Positions 10,822 to 22,346 of a DNA stretch of 34,020 bases are shown here, one piece after another. The notes under the pieces were generated by a model that saw only the letters and a list, made by a program, of their open reading frames with translations, was not told the DNA's origin and made no database searches. This DNA comes from Ichthyophthirius multifiliis (taxonomy: Eukaryota; Ciliophora; Oligohymenophorea; Hymenostomatida), in assembly GCF_000220395.1 (NCBI RefSeq), contig NW_004085917.1, forward strand, positions 1 through 34,020, given 5' to 3'. Each line of letters opens with the position of its first letter. Positions within the stretch are counted from its first letter, which is position 1. Position numbers and translations under genes: made by a program.

Positions 10822-13666
10822 TCAAAATGGCATTTACAAATAATTTTCACTTAAAACACATATTTTGTTTTGACAATCTTTTATTTTTTGCCATTCTTTA
10901 TTTATTGAGTTTCTTATTTTTTCTAAATTATCTTGATATTATTCATTTCTTAATAATTCATCTTAGCAAATCTCCAAAAAATATATACATGTATATATTT
11001 TTTTTTAAAAAAAATACCTTTAAAAATCTATTAAAATAAACCAACTTTAAATCAAAATCATTATTAATTAAGAACAACTACTAAAAAAATCCCAAAATAA
11101 CTTTTACATTTGAATTATCTTTTCCAAAAAGTATTTTTCTTAACTCGAAATCAACCTAAGATGGACTTAAACCTAACAAAAGCAAAAAAAATTCTTAAAA
11201 ACCATTTTCTTTTTTAACAATTTAATACATTTAGAAATCTTAAGATATTTCTTACATCAAACCATCTTATTTAGATTTAATAATTCTTGATTTTTCTTTT
11301 AATTTTTAATTAAATTCATTCTTCATTTCTTCCCTGATCTTATCCTTATTTTAAAAATCTAAAAAGAAAGGCATTTAGAATTCAATATTATCATTATTTT
11401 CTAATTTATTTCTTTCTTTGATTTCATCCAAATTAATTAAAGGAATCCATTTTCCATTTTCAACAATTGTAAAAGTAATCAAGCTATTGAAATTATTCTA
11501 AAACTCCCCACATTCTATTAAATATTTATTATTATTTTCCAAAAGTTCATCTTCTTTTTCTTCATCATCTAAAAATCCATAAAACCTTTATCTTAATCCT
11601 TCACCATTTATTTACCTTTTAATATCCGAAACAAATTAAATACCCACTTATTATTCAAAACTCGGCAAATTAACATCCAAGCAATTGTGCCAGATATTAA
11701 TTTCCTTAGATCCAGCGAAAATACTTGCCATAAATTCACCATTTAAAGGTTCAAAACTTAAACTAATTACAGGTTTTTCCATTAAATAATTTCCTAATAT
11801 ACAATCACTTGCTATATCATATATTTTAATACTACAGTCCATACTTGAAGATACTATATATTTATTATTATGAGTATACTAAGCATCTAAAATAGCCTAA
11901 GAATGCATTTTTATATCTCTCCCTTTTCTAAAACTTAACAAATCATATGTTTATATCGAAAAATCAGTCAAAGCAACCAAAAAATGCTAAGAGAAATTTC
12001 CTCCTCGAATAAAAGACACGCTTCTGTTTTCAAATTCGATTTTTTATAATAATTATCTAGAATAAAAGTCAAATATTTGCATTGTATTTTCACTATCGCA
12101 TATAACTGCATGCTTATTATAATGATTTACAAATATAGAAGTCACACAAGAGCTCTATTTTACACTTTCTAATTAAAAAACACCCTAATGAGCCCCTGAT
12201 TACATATTTATTTTAACTACAAATGGCGAATTTACCCCTAACAACCCAAAATTTCCACATTTAGTGACAAAAACACATGTAATTTAAGTAAAAGATAATT
12301 TTTCTTAAACTTTTCCAAATGTTTTTTCAAACATTTCTACATTTTACTTAATAATAGTATGATCTTCTGAATTCCAAAGGCAAGGCTTATTACTTTCTTT
12401 ATGACAAGAAAGCACATTAGCCCAATCCAGACTTCTGTTTGTGGAAAAAGAAAAATCCAAAAATTCGTTTAGGGCTGTTCCGGCAGAATTTTATTCAGTA
12501 TAAATATGGGCTTTTTTAAGTTTATTTTTAGACTATTATTTTGCCGAAAATTCCTTTGAATTACACTCGTTTATTAATGAATAATCAAGAAGTTAGTTTT
12601 CACAGAAACCAAAAATATGCAAAGGATCACTAAATTCGATTTTCTTAAGATTTCTTTCACTAGCTTTTCTAAAACGAAGAATCGCAAATTTATTTTCTTC
12701 ATATTCTTCATGGACATACTTTTATTTTTAATATATATTTATATATATATATAAACAATTTTATATTTTTACTTATTTAATACAATTATATTAACCACTC
12801 TATACTAGAAAACTTAATTAATTCGGTAAAAATGTCAAATATGAAATACTACTTTATACAAAAGCCTAATTAATTTAAGAATAAACTTTTTTTTCATTTA
12901 AATTCCATATTGTAATATTACCTTTATTATCTCCTACTGCTAATAAAGGATTTTCTACTTTCGAAAAAGAAAGTGAAGTAGGAATATTTTAAATAAAAAA
13001 AGTTAAAAGAATTTAATCTTTTCTTATATTATGAATCATAATACTACCATCAGAAAAAGCGAAACCAAGGACATCTAAAACAGGTGAAACTTCGATAACT
13101 TTTAGAACTTTATTAGGTTATTAAAATAGGCTTTTTTAGAAATCAAAAATGCATTTAATAGAAGAAATATTCCACAACTAAACATTGTTTGGCCCATAGA
13201 TAATAATTTTATTTAAATAAGTAGGAGGATGTACCATTCCGAGGACATTAAATTCTAAAGAAACTTGGCTTACACATTCTTTTGAATGCTTATTAAAAAT
13301 TCTTAGCATATTATTTATATCAATGACTGCTAATTCATCTCCCATTAATAATGTAGATCTAATTTTACTTTACATTTAGAATTCCCCTAATATATGATAA
13401 TGACGCATTTTATATACTTTATTTTTTATTGATATATATAAATTCTCATTTTCTCCTTATATGTGTCGTACCTTTCCTTCTAGATGAGGTCCGAATAATT
13501 ATATTTTTAAGTCAGGAATCGTATATACTTTAAAAGAATGAGAACATGATGTTGCCATAAATAATTTATCACCAGCATTATATATGTGAGATGGGTTTTC
13601 ATCACAAAAAATACCAATAGATTTATATGGAATTAACAATGGCTTTTGGGATTATTTGCTTTTCAT
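10822..13666 (-). CDS. U3 snoRNP / SSU processome WD40 protein UTP21 (WDR36)
   Basis: UTP21 belongs to the UTP-B module of the small-subunit processome, which binds pre-18S rRNA with U3 in the nucleolus. ATG at 13666; introns 12719-12772 (54 nt) and 10972-11017 (46 nt); TGA 10822-10824; 914 aa, close to yeast and human proteins (about 940-950 aa). Two beta-propellers are visible: blades such as SDGSIMIHNIR and GDNKGNITIWNL in the first, and SSSMDCSIKIYDIAS and FAGSKEINIWHN in the second. A family-typical C-terminal Utp21 domain follows (LLLLGLSPSQVDFELRKIL, then a helical FLK..W..C..L end). The 46-nt intron is required to reach that C-terminus (INKEWQKIKDCQNKICVLSE). Shares a 377-bp spacer with divergent AP-3 delta. 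Assignment rests on overall architecture and the C-terminal motif; confidence high. Confidence 0.9.
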
Positions 13667-14043
13667 TATTTATTTGTTTATTTTATACTTAAAAATTTAA
13701 TTAATTTTAGCATTATATATATTTTTTTATGTTTATAAAATAAAGTATAAATTTGATAAATATTTTAGTTTTATTTTAATATGATTATTTTTTTTTTTTG
13801 AAAAAAACAAAAAAAAAGCATGTTTTTTAATTAAAAATCGGCAATAAACTATAAAATGGGTAAATATTAAATACAATAAATTAAAGAATTATTATTTATA
13901 TAAACTAAATAATTTTCATTTAATAAAATTAGTTAATTAAAAATTATATATTATTGATTATAATAATAAAATAAAAAAATATTAATATCTTTATTTATTA
14001 TTAAACAAAAAAATAAAAAATTAAATACTATTTGTAAGAATAA
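13667..14043. promoter_or_regulatory. Divergent promoter region, UTP21 / AP-3 delta
   Basis: The 377-bp spacer between two start codons must contain both promoters. It is A+T-rich with T10 and A9 tracts near 13790-13815 and poly-A/T blocks. No specific factor site can be defended at this composition. Confidence 0.4.
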
Positions 14044-16408
14044 ATGTTTTCAAACCAAAAGAACCTTTAAGAAGTAATAAAATTATCACGCACAAGTGGT
14101 GATTTCCAAGGCGTATTAATTCAAACATATGATGATGTAAAAAAAGAGTTAAAATCTTAAGATCCCCAAATTCAAGCGATAGCCTTATAAAAGTTATTTT
14201 TTTTAAAATCCGAGAATATGGATTTATCAGCCTTAGAATTTCAAATAATAAATTGTTTAGGGTCTTAAAATTTTACATTAAAAAAAATGGCTTGCTTACA
14301 ATCATGTATATCAGTAGATCCTTTTAGTTAAAGTTTATTTATGGGAACAAACATATTTAAAAAAGAAATGATGAAATCGAATCATATTGAAATTTCTTGC
14401 ATCCTTAATTGTATAACAAACATCGTAGATAAAGAACTTGGCCCAAGAATAATTAAAGAAGCAATGAAACTTTTGAAAAGCACTAATGTTTTGATAAGAA
14501 AAAAAGCCTTGGTTTTAGTAGCTTAAATTTTTACACATGCACCATAAACAATATAGGGAAATTTAGAAATTATTTTAAATTAAATTATTCCTTAAGAATC
14601 TAATCCAAGTAATTATTTAATTATATCTTATTTTAAAATTTTATATATTTAAAAATAAAAAATAAGCTGTATTAGCATGCTTTACAAGTGTAGTATAAAC
14701 TGTATTAAATACATAACCAAAGTTATATCCTTTATTTGTAAAACCTTTATATGAGATACTCCAGAAATAAAAATCGAATTGGTTTATGATTAAATTAGTA
14801 AAAACATTTCATAAAATGTTAAAACTGGAACCTCGTTTAATAAAAAAACTATCAGATTAATATTTACAAGTTTTATAAAATAACAAATCAAAAGCACTTG
14901 AATATGAGGTTTTATCAAGTACAATAGAATATTTTTAAGAGGAAAAGGAACTTTATGAATTGGCTTGTTAAAAATTAAGAAGCTTAATAGATCATAAAGA
15001 TGGAAATTTAAGAAATTTAGGATTTATATTATTAAATAAAACAATATAAGGAAATTAATCAATATTAGAAGAATATAAAGAATTTTTGATATAAAATTAT
15101 GAAAATGCTAATGATTAATTCACTAAAATTCAAATTTTGGAAATTTTTTAAAATTATATTACTAAAGAAATGTTTAAAACTGTCATTGAAGCTATATTAG
15201 CAAATTTAGAAAAAGAAAATAATAAAATAATAAATAAGATTATACATTTTGTGATTATTTTATCTTAAAAAAATGACTTTGAATTAATTAATGATTTCGA
15301 TTGGCTTCTTAATAAAGTAATTTTTAATATTTGTAAATTCGTTGACGATATGGAATGCGCGGTTATGATTTAATAATTGATTTATTCTATTATGGTAAGA
15401 GTAGAAGGCACAAAATAATTAATATTTAATCTTTCAATTAATATTATTAAATATTTAAATGAAAACTAAGAAAATTTATTTGAAAATACAAAATAATATT
15501 TAAACATTCCCTAAATTTCTGCCAAAGAAAAAATCTTTTAAACTTTAGTTTTTTTAATAGGAGAACATTCGAATTTAATTAAAGATAAAAATAATTTAAA
15601 AGCACTTTTTAAATTTTTTAATTAAGAAAAAATCTTATTAAAATATAGATTTTCATATACAGAAATATAATCTAGTTTATTTAAAGTTTCTTTTTTATGA
15701 AAAAAAAATAAAATAAAAAAAAACTTTTTTTATTAAAAATAAAAATAGTTATTTGTTAATTTCTCATATAATTTTAAAGATGATCCAGAAATAATATAAT
15801 ATAGTAATTCCTTATATTAAAGTTTAATTTAAATTATAAAAAAATATATTCATTAACATAATAAATTGATTTAAATCAACGCATTTTATTACAAATTGTA
15901 AATCCTAATAATATAAATTTAGAAGAAATCTAACTCGACTTAGAAATGATTAAAAAAATTGCTGATTTAAGTATTATTTTTGAAGAATTTCAACCTATTC
16001 ATCCTGATGTAATTTTTTATCTTTTTAATTTAATTATATTATTATAAAAATAAGGCTTAAGAATATGTTGAAATTGATTAAAATATTGATTTAAATCATG
16101 AAATTGAAAAAAATGAAGATGAAATTAAAAAAATTGCTGATTTATGTTCTTAGTTTTTTTCTGTTAAAAAGAAAAAATAAGAAAATATTCTTCAATAATA
16201 AAACGATTAAATTAAAGAAAATAAAAACGAAGATAATAAAGAATAATTAAAAGATAGTAAGTAAATAAAAGATGAATAAGAATAAATAAATTAATAATAA
16301 GAATAACCTAAATATGTTGTTAAAGGGTTTGTTGATATTCCAAATAAAAAATAAATTAAAAAATAAAAAAAATAAAGTGAAAGTGATGAAGATGAAGTAA
16401 ATAGTTGA
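14044..16408 (+). CDS. AP-3 complex large subunit delta (adaptin)
   Basis: Delta adaptin is a large subunit of the AP-3 coat, which sorts cargo from endosomes/TGN to lysosome-related organelles. ATG at 14044; introns 14609-14666 (58 nt), 15686-15748 (63 nt), 16009-16054 (46 nt); TGA 16406-16408; about 732 aa. The ARM/HEAT trunk matches delta adaptins: IQAIALQKLFFLKSENMDLS, the stretch FTLKKMACLQS, MKLLKSTNVLIRKKAL, NWFMIKLVKTFHKMLKLEPR, and KLRSLIDHKDGNLRNLGF. The C-terminus is a short acidic/Lys/Gln-rich hinge ending SESDEDEVNS, with no ear domain, so it is shorter than animal delta (about 1,100-1,200 aa). One anomaly: the frame shifts by one base at the A7 run 15838-15844. With one extra A the protein continues as IIKKIYSLTQQIDLNQRILL. 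This is probably a homopolymer miscount. Confidence 0.9.
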
Positions 16409-17836
16409 TAATTTTTTATAAATATTGGTTTTAACAATAAATTAAAAATTTTAATATTTTTAGTAAACAATTTATTTAAGTCACTTTATTCTTTTTCTCA
16501 ATATATAAAAATAATATAAAAATAAATTTTAAACTTCTATTTATAATAATTTTTCAAATTAAAAGTAATATAGTATAAACAAAAAAATTATTAGTCTTAA
16601 AAATTTTAAAGAAAAAAGAGTTTTTTACCATATGTTTTATTTATTTAAATAATATTTTATTATATATTTTGAAGATTTAAATAAGTTTTTAATTATTATA
16701 ATTACATATCAAAATTAATTTTAAACTTATTAAGGTTTTTATTATATTATAAATATATTTGAAAATAATTATTTTTGCATTTAACTTTATTTGCTGAAAT
16801 TAACAAAAAAGTAATAATATTTTAATTAAATCTGAATTTTTTTTTGAATATAAATTAATTTTATATAAATAAACTTTATTTATAAATAAGAAACAAACTA
16901 ATAATTTAAATACTCTATTAGTTTAGAATTTTTATTAAAAAAAATAATAAGAAATACAATAAGAATTAAGCAAAATACCAGTTTAATAAATACATAAATA
17001 AAACGAATTTCATAAATTTATATTTCTTCATAAAATTAAAAAGATAATATTATAAAAATGATTTTAAAAAAATTATAAAATAATATATAATTAAATTAAA
17101 AGTTTATATTATTTTTTTAACTTAAATACTTCTTATTAGAAATAAGTATTATTTATTTATTTAGATATAAAATATATATTTTATAATTAGTTATTTGTTA
17201 TATTTATTAGAAATAATTTAAAATTACTATCTTTTAAAAATCTTATTTTAAAATAAATATATATATAAGTATTTAATAAAAAGGGTATTTAAATAATTTT
17301 TTTTTTTTCATATAATTTGATTTATATATATTTTTATTTGATAAAAATAAACGTAGTATTTTATTAATGTGTAGGTTTATATTATTTGAATTAGAAATAT
17401 TAATATATATTTAAGAAAAAAAGCAATTAAATACCAAAAAGGTTTTAATGAAAAAATATCAATATTGCTTAAATTAAAAAAAAAAATTAATTTCACATTT
17501 TATTTCTCGAATATGTGCCAATTCGAACATTAGAATTTTATATAAAACAAAAAGAATATAATTAATTTACTTTTTATGTTTTTAGAAAAATATAAATATT
17601 AAAAATAAAAATTAATATTATTTTTTTAAAGATATAATTTTATTTTTTATTTTTATTAAATAATTTATTAATTTTTATAAAAAAGCAGGGCTTGAAAGAA
17701 CTTTTTAATTTATGGACATTAGACATTATATTATAGATATAAAAGATAAAAAATTTAATTTAAAGTTAATAAATTTATTTTTTCCTCTAATAGAAAATTA
17801 TCTGAAAACATATGGAACTTTAAAATACATTCTAAA

Positions 17837-18259
17837 ATGAATATTACTTTTTTAAGAGTAATAAAATTTTTAAGAGTAATAAAATAGCTTCTTTTTCTAA
17901 AAAGAAAGTAAGTAGTGAAGATAAAATTTCTAAAAAGATATCAAAACAGATATTTTTGCATTATGTATAGTTTTCTTTCGCTTAATAACCAAAAATTATT
18001 CTTTTTATCAAGCTTTTCTATTCGCTTATACATATAGTAAATCCTGAATATGATAAGTTTTAGGAAAAAAACAAACTAAATTTTTTAGTTAAAGATGATA
18101 ATTATTTAAACATAAATAATTAGGCCATACTATTTTCTATTTATTATGTAAAAAACAAAAAATTGTATAATAAATATATATATAATTAAGGGATATATTT
18201 TAAAAAATTATAACTTAAACCACGTGTTTTACTTGTTAATAATATTAATCAATAACTGA
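17837..18259 (+). CDS. Doubtful open frame, 140 aa, basic/hydrophobic
   Basis: ATG at 17837 to TGA 18257-18259, 140 codons. It opens with a duplicated hexapeptide FLRVIK encoded by the 18-bp tandem repeat, then is rich in Lys, Ile, Phe, Tyr and Asn with no domain. At this base composition TGA is expected only about once per 75 codons, so a frame of this length is weak evidence. The slight local rise in G+C is the only support. It may be a decayed gene or chance. Confidence 0.2.
17849..17884. repeat. 18-bp perfect tandem duplication
   Basis: Two adjacent identical copies of TTTTTAAGAGTAATAAAA (17849-17866 and 17867-17884). The unit length is a multiple of three and keeps the overlapping frame open. 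A recent slippage duplication is the simple explanation. Confidence 0.9.
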
Positions 18260-18487
18260 ATTTTTAATAATTTTAAGTATTTGTAAAATAAATAATATAT
18301 AGTCTAATGATTTTTTTAATTTTTATTTATTCTCTTTATATATCTTAATATTGCAATTTTTCGAACAAAATAAAATAAAATATTTATTAATAAATAAATA
18401 TATTAGAAAAAAATAAAATGTTATATATATATAAACTTTATTATTATAATATATATTAACTAAACACAAATAAAATAATAATAAAAT

Positions 18488-19794
18488 TCAAACTAAATCA
18501 TCTAACATATCGTTATTTAATTAAATCTTCTACCCAATATTAACATGGATATCCTAATTATTATTGATATTATCTTTTCCAAAATTATTATTAATATCTT
18601 TCTCGTCTTAAATTTCAATAGCTTTCAAAATACATAATTTAACAAATAAACATCTAGTTTCATAATTAAAAACTGCTTTGCAATTTTATTTATCAACTCT
18701 TAAAGGAAATCTTAATGCCAATTCGTAAAATTTTCCGTTTTTCAAAAAAAGATTTTTTTCATTCAATTCTAAAATTATATGTTTTCCTGTAACTAATAAA
18801 GGCATTTCTATTTCTAATTACATATAAAGAAGTTTTTCAATATCGAAATCTCCATCATATTCTTCTCCTTATAAATTATCTGCGTAAACCATTTTTAAAG
18901 TCCAGTTGGGTATTTAACCCTTTAAATTCAAATTATTATTTTGTGTTTTCATTTCATTTATTAATTTTTTTCCACTTTTTTCTATTTCGGCTTACATTTG
19001 AGACTCTTCTTCACTTAATTATTAAATTTTGGGTGCTTTTTTACCTTTAACTCTTTAAAATTCAATACTTTTTCCCTTATATTTTAGTTTTGGTTATGTG
19101 AATTCTTTTTTTTTATAAATAGTTTTTTTATTTTTAAAAAAATTTTTTTTTAATACTTTCATCTAAATTGATTTTATATTTTTATTCACAATATCCTTAT
19201 AATAATTAAACGAAAAATATACACAATTAAGTTTCCTTTTAAATATTTTCACAAATTCCAGGATTTATAATTGCATCAATAACTTTACAACAATCTCCCT
19301 CTTTGTTACAAATTTATTTATATATTAATTTTTATTTTTTAATAAAAACATATTTATTTACTTCTATCACTATCTTCTTTTAATCTCCCTAATGACATAG
19401 GTACCCTTATTCCTGGTTAATTTTCATAATCTATTAGAAATTTTTCTTCTGGAGCATCTATTATTGGATGAGTAAGAATATTAATAAATATTTTCTCTTT
19501 AGTTTATTTCTCAAATGTTTTAAAAACGAATTTCGGTTCTCCTTCTATGACTATTCCTCCCTCTTTATCTAAATATTTATCCAGATTTTTTTCTATTTTT
19601 ATATATTCTTTTGAGTTCATAGGTTTTGATTAGGAGTACTGCTTTTGAGATATTTCTGTTTAATGTTTGGTTAATAATTCTTCATATTATTTTTTAATTT
19701 CAGGATTATTATTTATTATATTAAGTAATTCTTCATCAGAAAATTTATCTAAAGAAGGACCATTACTATTATTTATATTTGTATTTAAATTCAT
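18488..19794 (-). CDS. PIH1-domain protein (R2TP / dynein preassembly factor family)
   Basis: PIH1 proteins (PIH1D1/2, Kintoun/PF13, MOT48, DNAAF6) are HSP90 co-chaperones that assemble axonemal dynein arms and other complexes in the cytoplasm. ATG at 19794; introns 19301-19361 (61 nt) and 19105-19156 (52 nt); TGA 18488-18490; 397 aa. The PIH1 core is clear: KIFINILTHPIIDAPEEK, then GIRVPMSLGRLKEDSDR, KGDCCKVIDAIINPG, and PKLKYKGKSIEFQRVKG. A CS/p23-like beta domain follows near residues 290-370 (IEMPLLVTGKHIILELNEK, then FYELALRFPLRVD). The second intron is demanded by the frame, which otherwise hits TGA just after the Lys/Tyr-rich stretch. I cannot decide which PIH1 paralogue this is; KLKYKG leans to Kintoun/MOT48 and the VPMSLG stretch to PIH1D1. 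A ciliate needs several of these for cilia. Confidence 0.85.
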
Positions 19795-19835
19795 ATTGAT
19801 TTTATTTTTAATAATTATTATTATTTAATTTGATG

Positions 19836-19861
19836 TATATATATATATATATATATATATT
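19836..19861. repeat. (TA)13 microsatellite
   Basis: Perfect TA dinucleotides about 40 bp upstream of the PIH1 gene start (19794), in its presumptive promoter/5' leader. Confidence 0.9.
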
Positions 19862-20052
19862 TATTATTAATAATAATTACATTTATAAAAATTTAAACAA
19901 AAATATTTTTTTTTAAAAAAAAAAAAAATTATTAATAAATTAATAATTAAATATATATTATCTTTTATAATTAAACAAAAAATAATAATTAAAAAAATAT
20001 AATAAATCTTTTTTAAAATATATCATATTTTTTCTTTTTATACTTAATAAAA

Positions 20053-21888
20053 TCATTTTCCAAACTTATTAGAACTAACACTTTTCCTTAATTCTTCTTC
20101 CGAATTGTGTTCGATTTCTTCATAAAATTTATTGAAATCAAATGAGGCATTATTAAATTCCATATAAGGATTATTACAAATCTAAATATATCTCGTTAAT
20201 ACCAAAATTTGTTTATCAGCTTTATTTTTATCGACTAATTCTTATAAAACATAAGCTATTTCTTTAGTATTTTGTTTAAAAACACCCTTGAATTTTTCAT
20301 CAAGTTCAAATTTTTTGTCCATAATCATCAAAAACTTATTGATATAATCTTTAACTTCATTATTAGTTTCTTTTTGCAATTATTTTTGCAAAATATCTTT
20401 AGTTTTTTTAAAGATTTCTTCATAGAAACTAACCGAATGTTAAATATCAGTATTAATAAGTTTAAGAGTAGACTAATATTCAGTCGAATTTTTATAAATT
20501 TACCAAACTAAATCTGAAAAGCCTTCATTTTTATCTAACTTTAAGAAATTGTACATTTTATTAAGTAAAATATTTTAATATTTACAAATACAGAAAACAA
20601 TTCTATAATACAAATCTTATTAAACCGGTATTTTTTTATCATTATAGGCTTTAATAAGCTTCTAAATAGCAAAATTCGAAAAAAAGGCAATATTTCTTTC
20701 ATATAAAATATACTCATTAATCTTTAAAATATTCTTCCTTTAATTTTCCGTATCTTTTTATTTATTAACAATCTAATTAATTTTCTAAGCACTTTATTCT
20801 AAATGACTTTAAGTATTACTATTCTTATTATTTTCCTAAGATTATTATTATTTCAAAATTTATTCTTAAAGTTCATTTTTTTGTCCACTTTCTACATTAT
20901 TTTTTAAATAACCAGCCACTAAGTTTTATTTTACATATATTTCGTTTATACTTATGCTTTTTTCTAAATCATCCTAAGGTACACCATTATTATTATTTCC
21001 CTATTAATTTCCTAATTATAAGCTACTAATGTTATTATACTCTGTTTTTTAAATATTATAATCTCTTATTAAAGGATTCGCGAATACTTCTTCCCAAGAA
21101 AGTCTCTCGTTTTCACTCACTTTAAGCATTCCTTTCAACAATTCTTTTACTTCTTTCGAACGAATAGGCTAATCAGGGAATTTTAATGGCAAATTTTTTA
21201 TATTTTAGAGCAAATTTACTTAGTTTTCTCCAGTCCAAGGAGTGTGTCCATAAAGTGTTTCATAAAAAACAATACCAACAGACCATACATCACATTTAGA
21301 ATTGAAAGGAACCCCATCAAGGATTTAAGGAGCCATATAAAGAGGCGAACCAAGTCTAGATAAAAGTGCCGGATCATCCTTTTCAATAACTCTAGAAAAC
21401 CCGAAATCACATAATTTAGCGATTCCATTATCTAACATAATATTAGCCGGTTTAACATCTCTATGTATAATTTTGTTCTTTTAAAGTTCTTTAAAACCTT
21501 CTACTATATGTCTAAAAAATAGCAATGCTTCAGGTTCTGCTAACCTTTTGCCTTCCTTCTTTTTTAAATATTCCTTCAGATCACCATCTCGACAGTATTC
21601 TAAAAACATATAAAGATTATTTGATGTTCTGGCTACATCATATAAACATACAATGTATGGAGATGATATTTTTTAGAGAATAGATATTTCTCGCTTTATC
21701 AATTCTAACATCTTGCCTGAATCACTAATCGATTTTATAGATATGGCTTTTGCAGCAACTAATTTAGTTTCATCTTCAGCAAAAAAACCTCGGTATACTT
21801 TTCCAAATGCTCCTTTTCCTAAAACACTATTCACTACTACAAAATGGTCCACCTTTTTGTTTGTCCAGGATTTATCTTCTTCTTGCAT
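20053..21888 (-). CDS. ULK/ATG1-like Ser/Thr protein kinase, 611 aa
   Basis: Single exon from ATG 21888 to TGA 20053-20055, 611 aa. The N-terminal 280 residues are a complete kinase domain: Gly loop GKGAFGKVY (24-32), ATP-binding Lys in VAAK (K47), alpha-C Glu in KREIS (E67), catalytic HRDVKPAN (142-149, D144, N149), DFG (161-163), and activation end [19 protein letters not shown] and [11 protein letters not shown], with FYE and GHTPW further on, are typical of the Unc-51/ULK family, which acts in autophagy initiation and, in ULK3/4/Fused relatives, in cilia. All catalytic residues are present, so it should be active. The C-terminal ~330 residues are a Gln/Asn-rich linker followed by helices (for example [14 protein letters not shown]), possibly analogous to the C-terminal regulatory domain of ATG1; that is inference. 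Ciliates have many ULK-like paralogues, so orthology to ATG1 itself is not claimed. Confidence 0.9.
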
Positions 21889-22346
21889 ATTTCCTTGTGA
21901 GTTTTTTTTTTTTTTTTTATTTCTTTTATTTTATTTTATATAGAATAGAAAAAAGTTTTATTTATTTTTTTATTATTTATATATTTTGATTTTTCAATTT
22001 TCATATAATTTTATTTTTATTTTATTTTTTGTATTTGTTTGAATCATTTTTTTGTATTTTTATGGTGCAATTTTTTTTTTTAGTTTAAATTAAATAATTT
22101 ATTAAAAAATTTTTGGTTTTAATTTTTTTTTTATTTAAATAAAAATTTTTAATTAAAAAAAAACAAAATAAGCAAATTAATATTTATTTTAAGGAATTTA
22201 TTTTTATATAACACAAAATATTTGCAATACTGATATTTATTTAAAATATAATTAAATTGTGATTCAGATTATAAGTTGTGGAAATTCGTAATATAAATAA
22301 TAACCACAGCCTCACATGTTATATTTTATATGTTGACTTTTATAAT
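21889..22346. other. Intergenic with inverted repeat
   Basis: Divergent spacer between the kinase (minus) and an uncertain plus-strand gene. It contains T and A homopolymers and the inverted repeat listed at 22259. It should hold the kinase promoter. Confidence 0.45.
22259..22315. repeat. Imperfect inverted repeat / hairpin
   Basis: An inner 6-bp stem TTGTGG (22276-22281) with CCACAG (22304-22309, one G-U pair), loop about 22 nt, and an outer GTGA (22259-22262) with TCAC (22312-22315). Richer in G+C than its surroundings. It lacks convincing snoRNA boxes and could be a 5'-leader hairpin or an unrecognised small RNA. Confidence 0.4.

Larger units (their letters stand above)
16409..18487. other. 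Gene-poor 2-kb region
   Basis: Between the stop of AP-3 delta and the 3' end of the PIH1 gene. Mostly A/T runs. The stretch 17,480-18,260 is slightly richer in G+C and contains an 18-bp tandem duplication and a 140-codon open frame (separate entries). I looked for tRNA A/B boxes and C/D boxes on both strands; an isolated TTCGAA at 17521-17526 does not sit in a foldable tRNA. Confidence 0.5.

Noticed and set aside
10915-10925. Suspected frameshift near the UTP21 C-terminus
   Set aside because: A first reading miscounted the A run; with A6 after the G, the frame runs on without a shift through INKEWQKIKDC to TGA, and the total length is divisible by three.
10827-11039. 70-codon Phe/Leu-rich plus-strand frame
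   Set aside because: Antisense of the UTP21 C-terminus and its 46-nt intron; the minus-strand reading has clear homology.
17510-17545. Possible tRNA (TTCGAA motif)
   Set aside because: No T-stem or acceptor stem can be paired on either strand, and no A box at the right distance.
21713-21989. Two overlapping plus-strand frames
   Set aside because: Antisense of the kinase glycine loop region and its T-rich leader.
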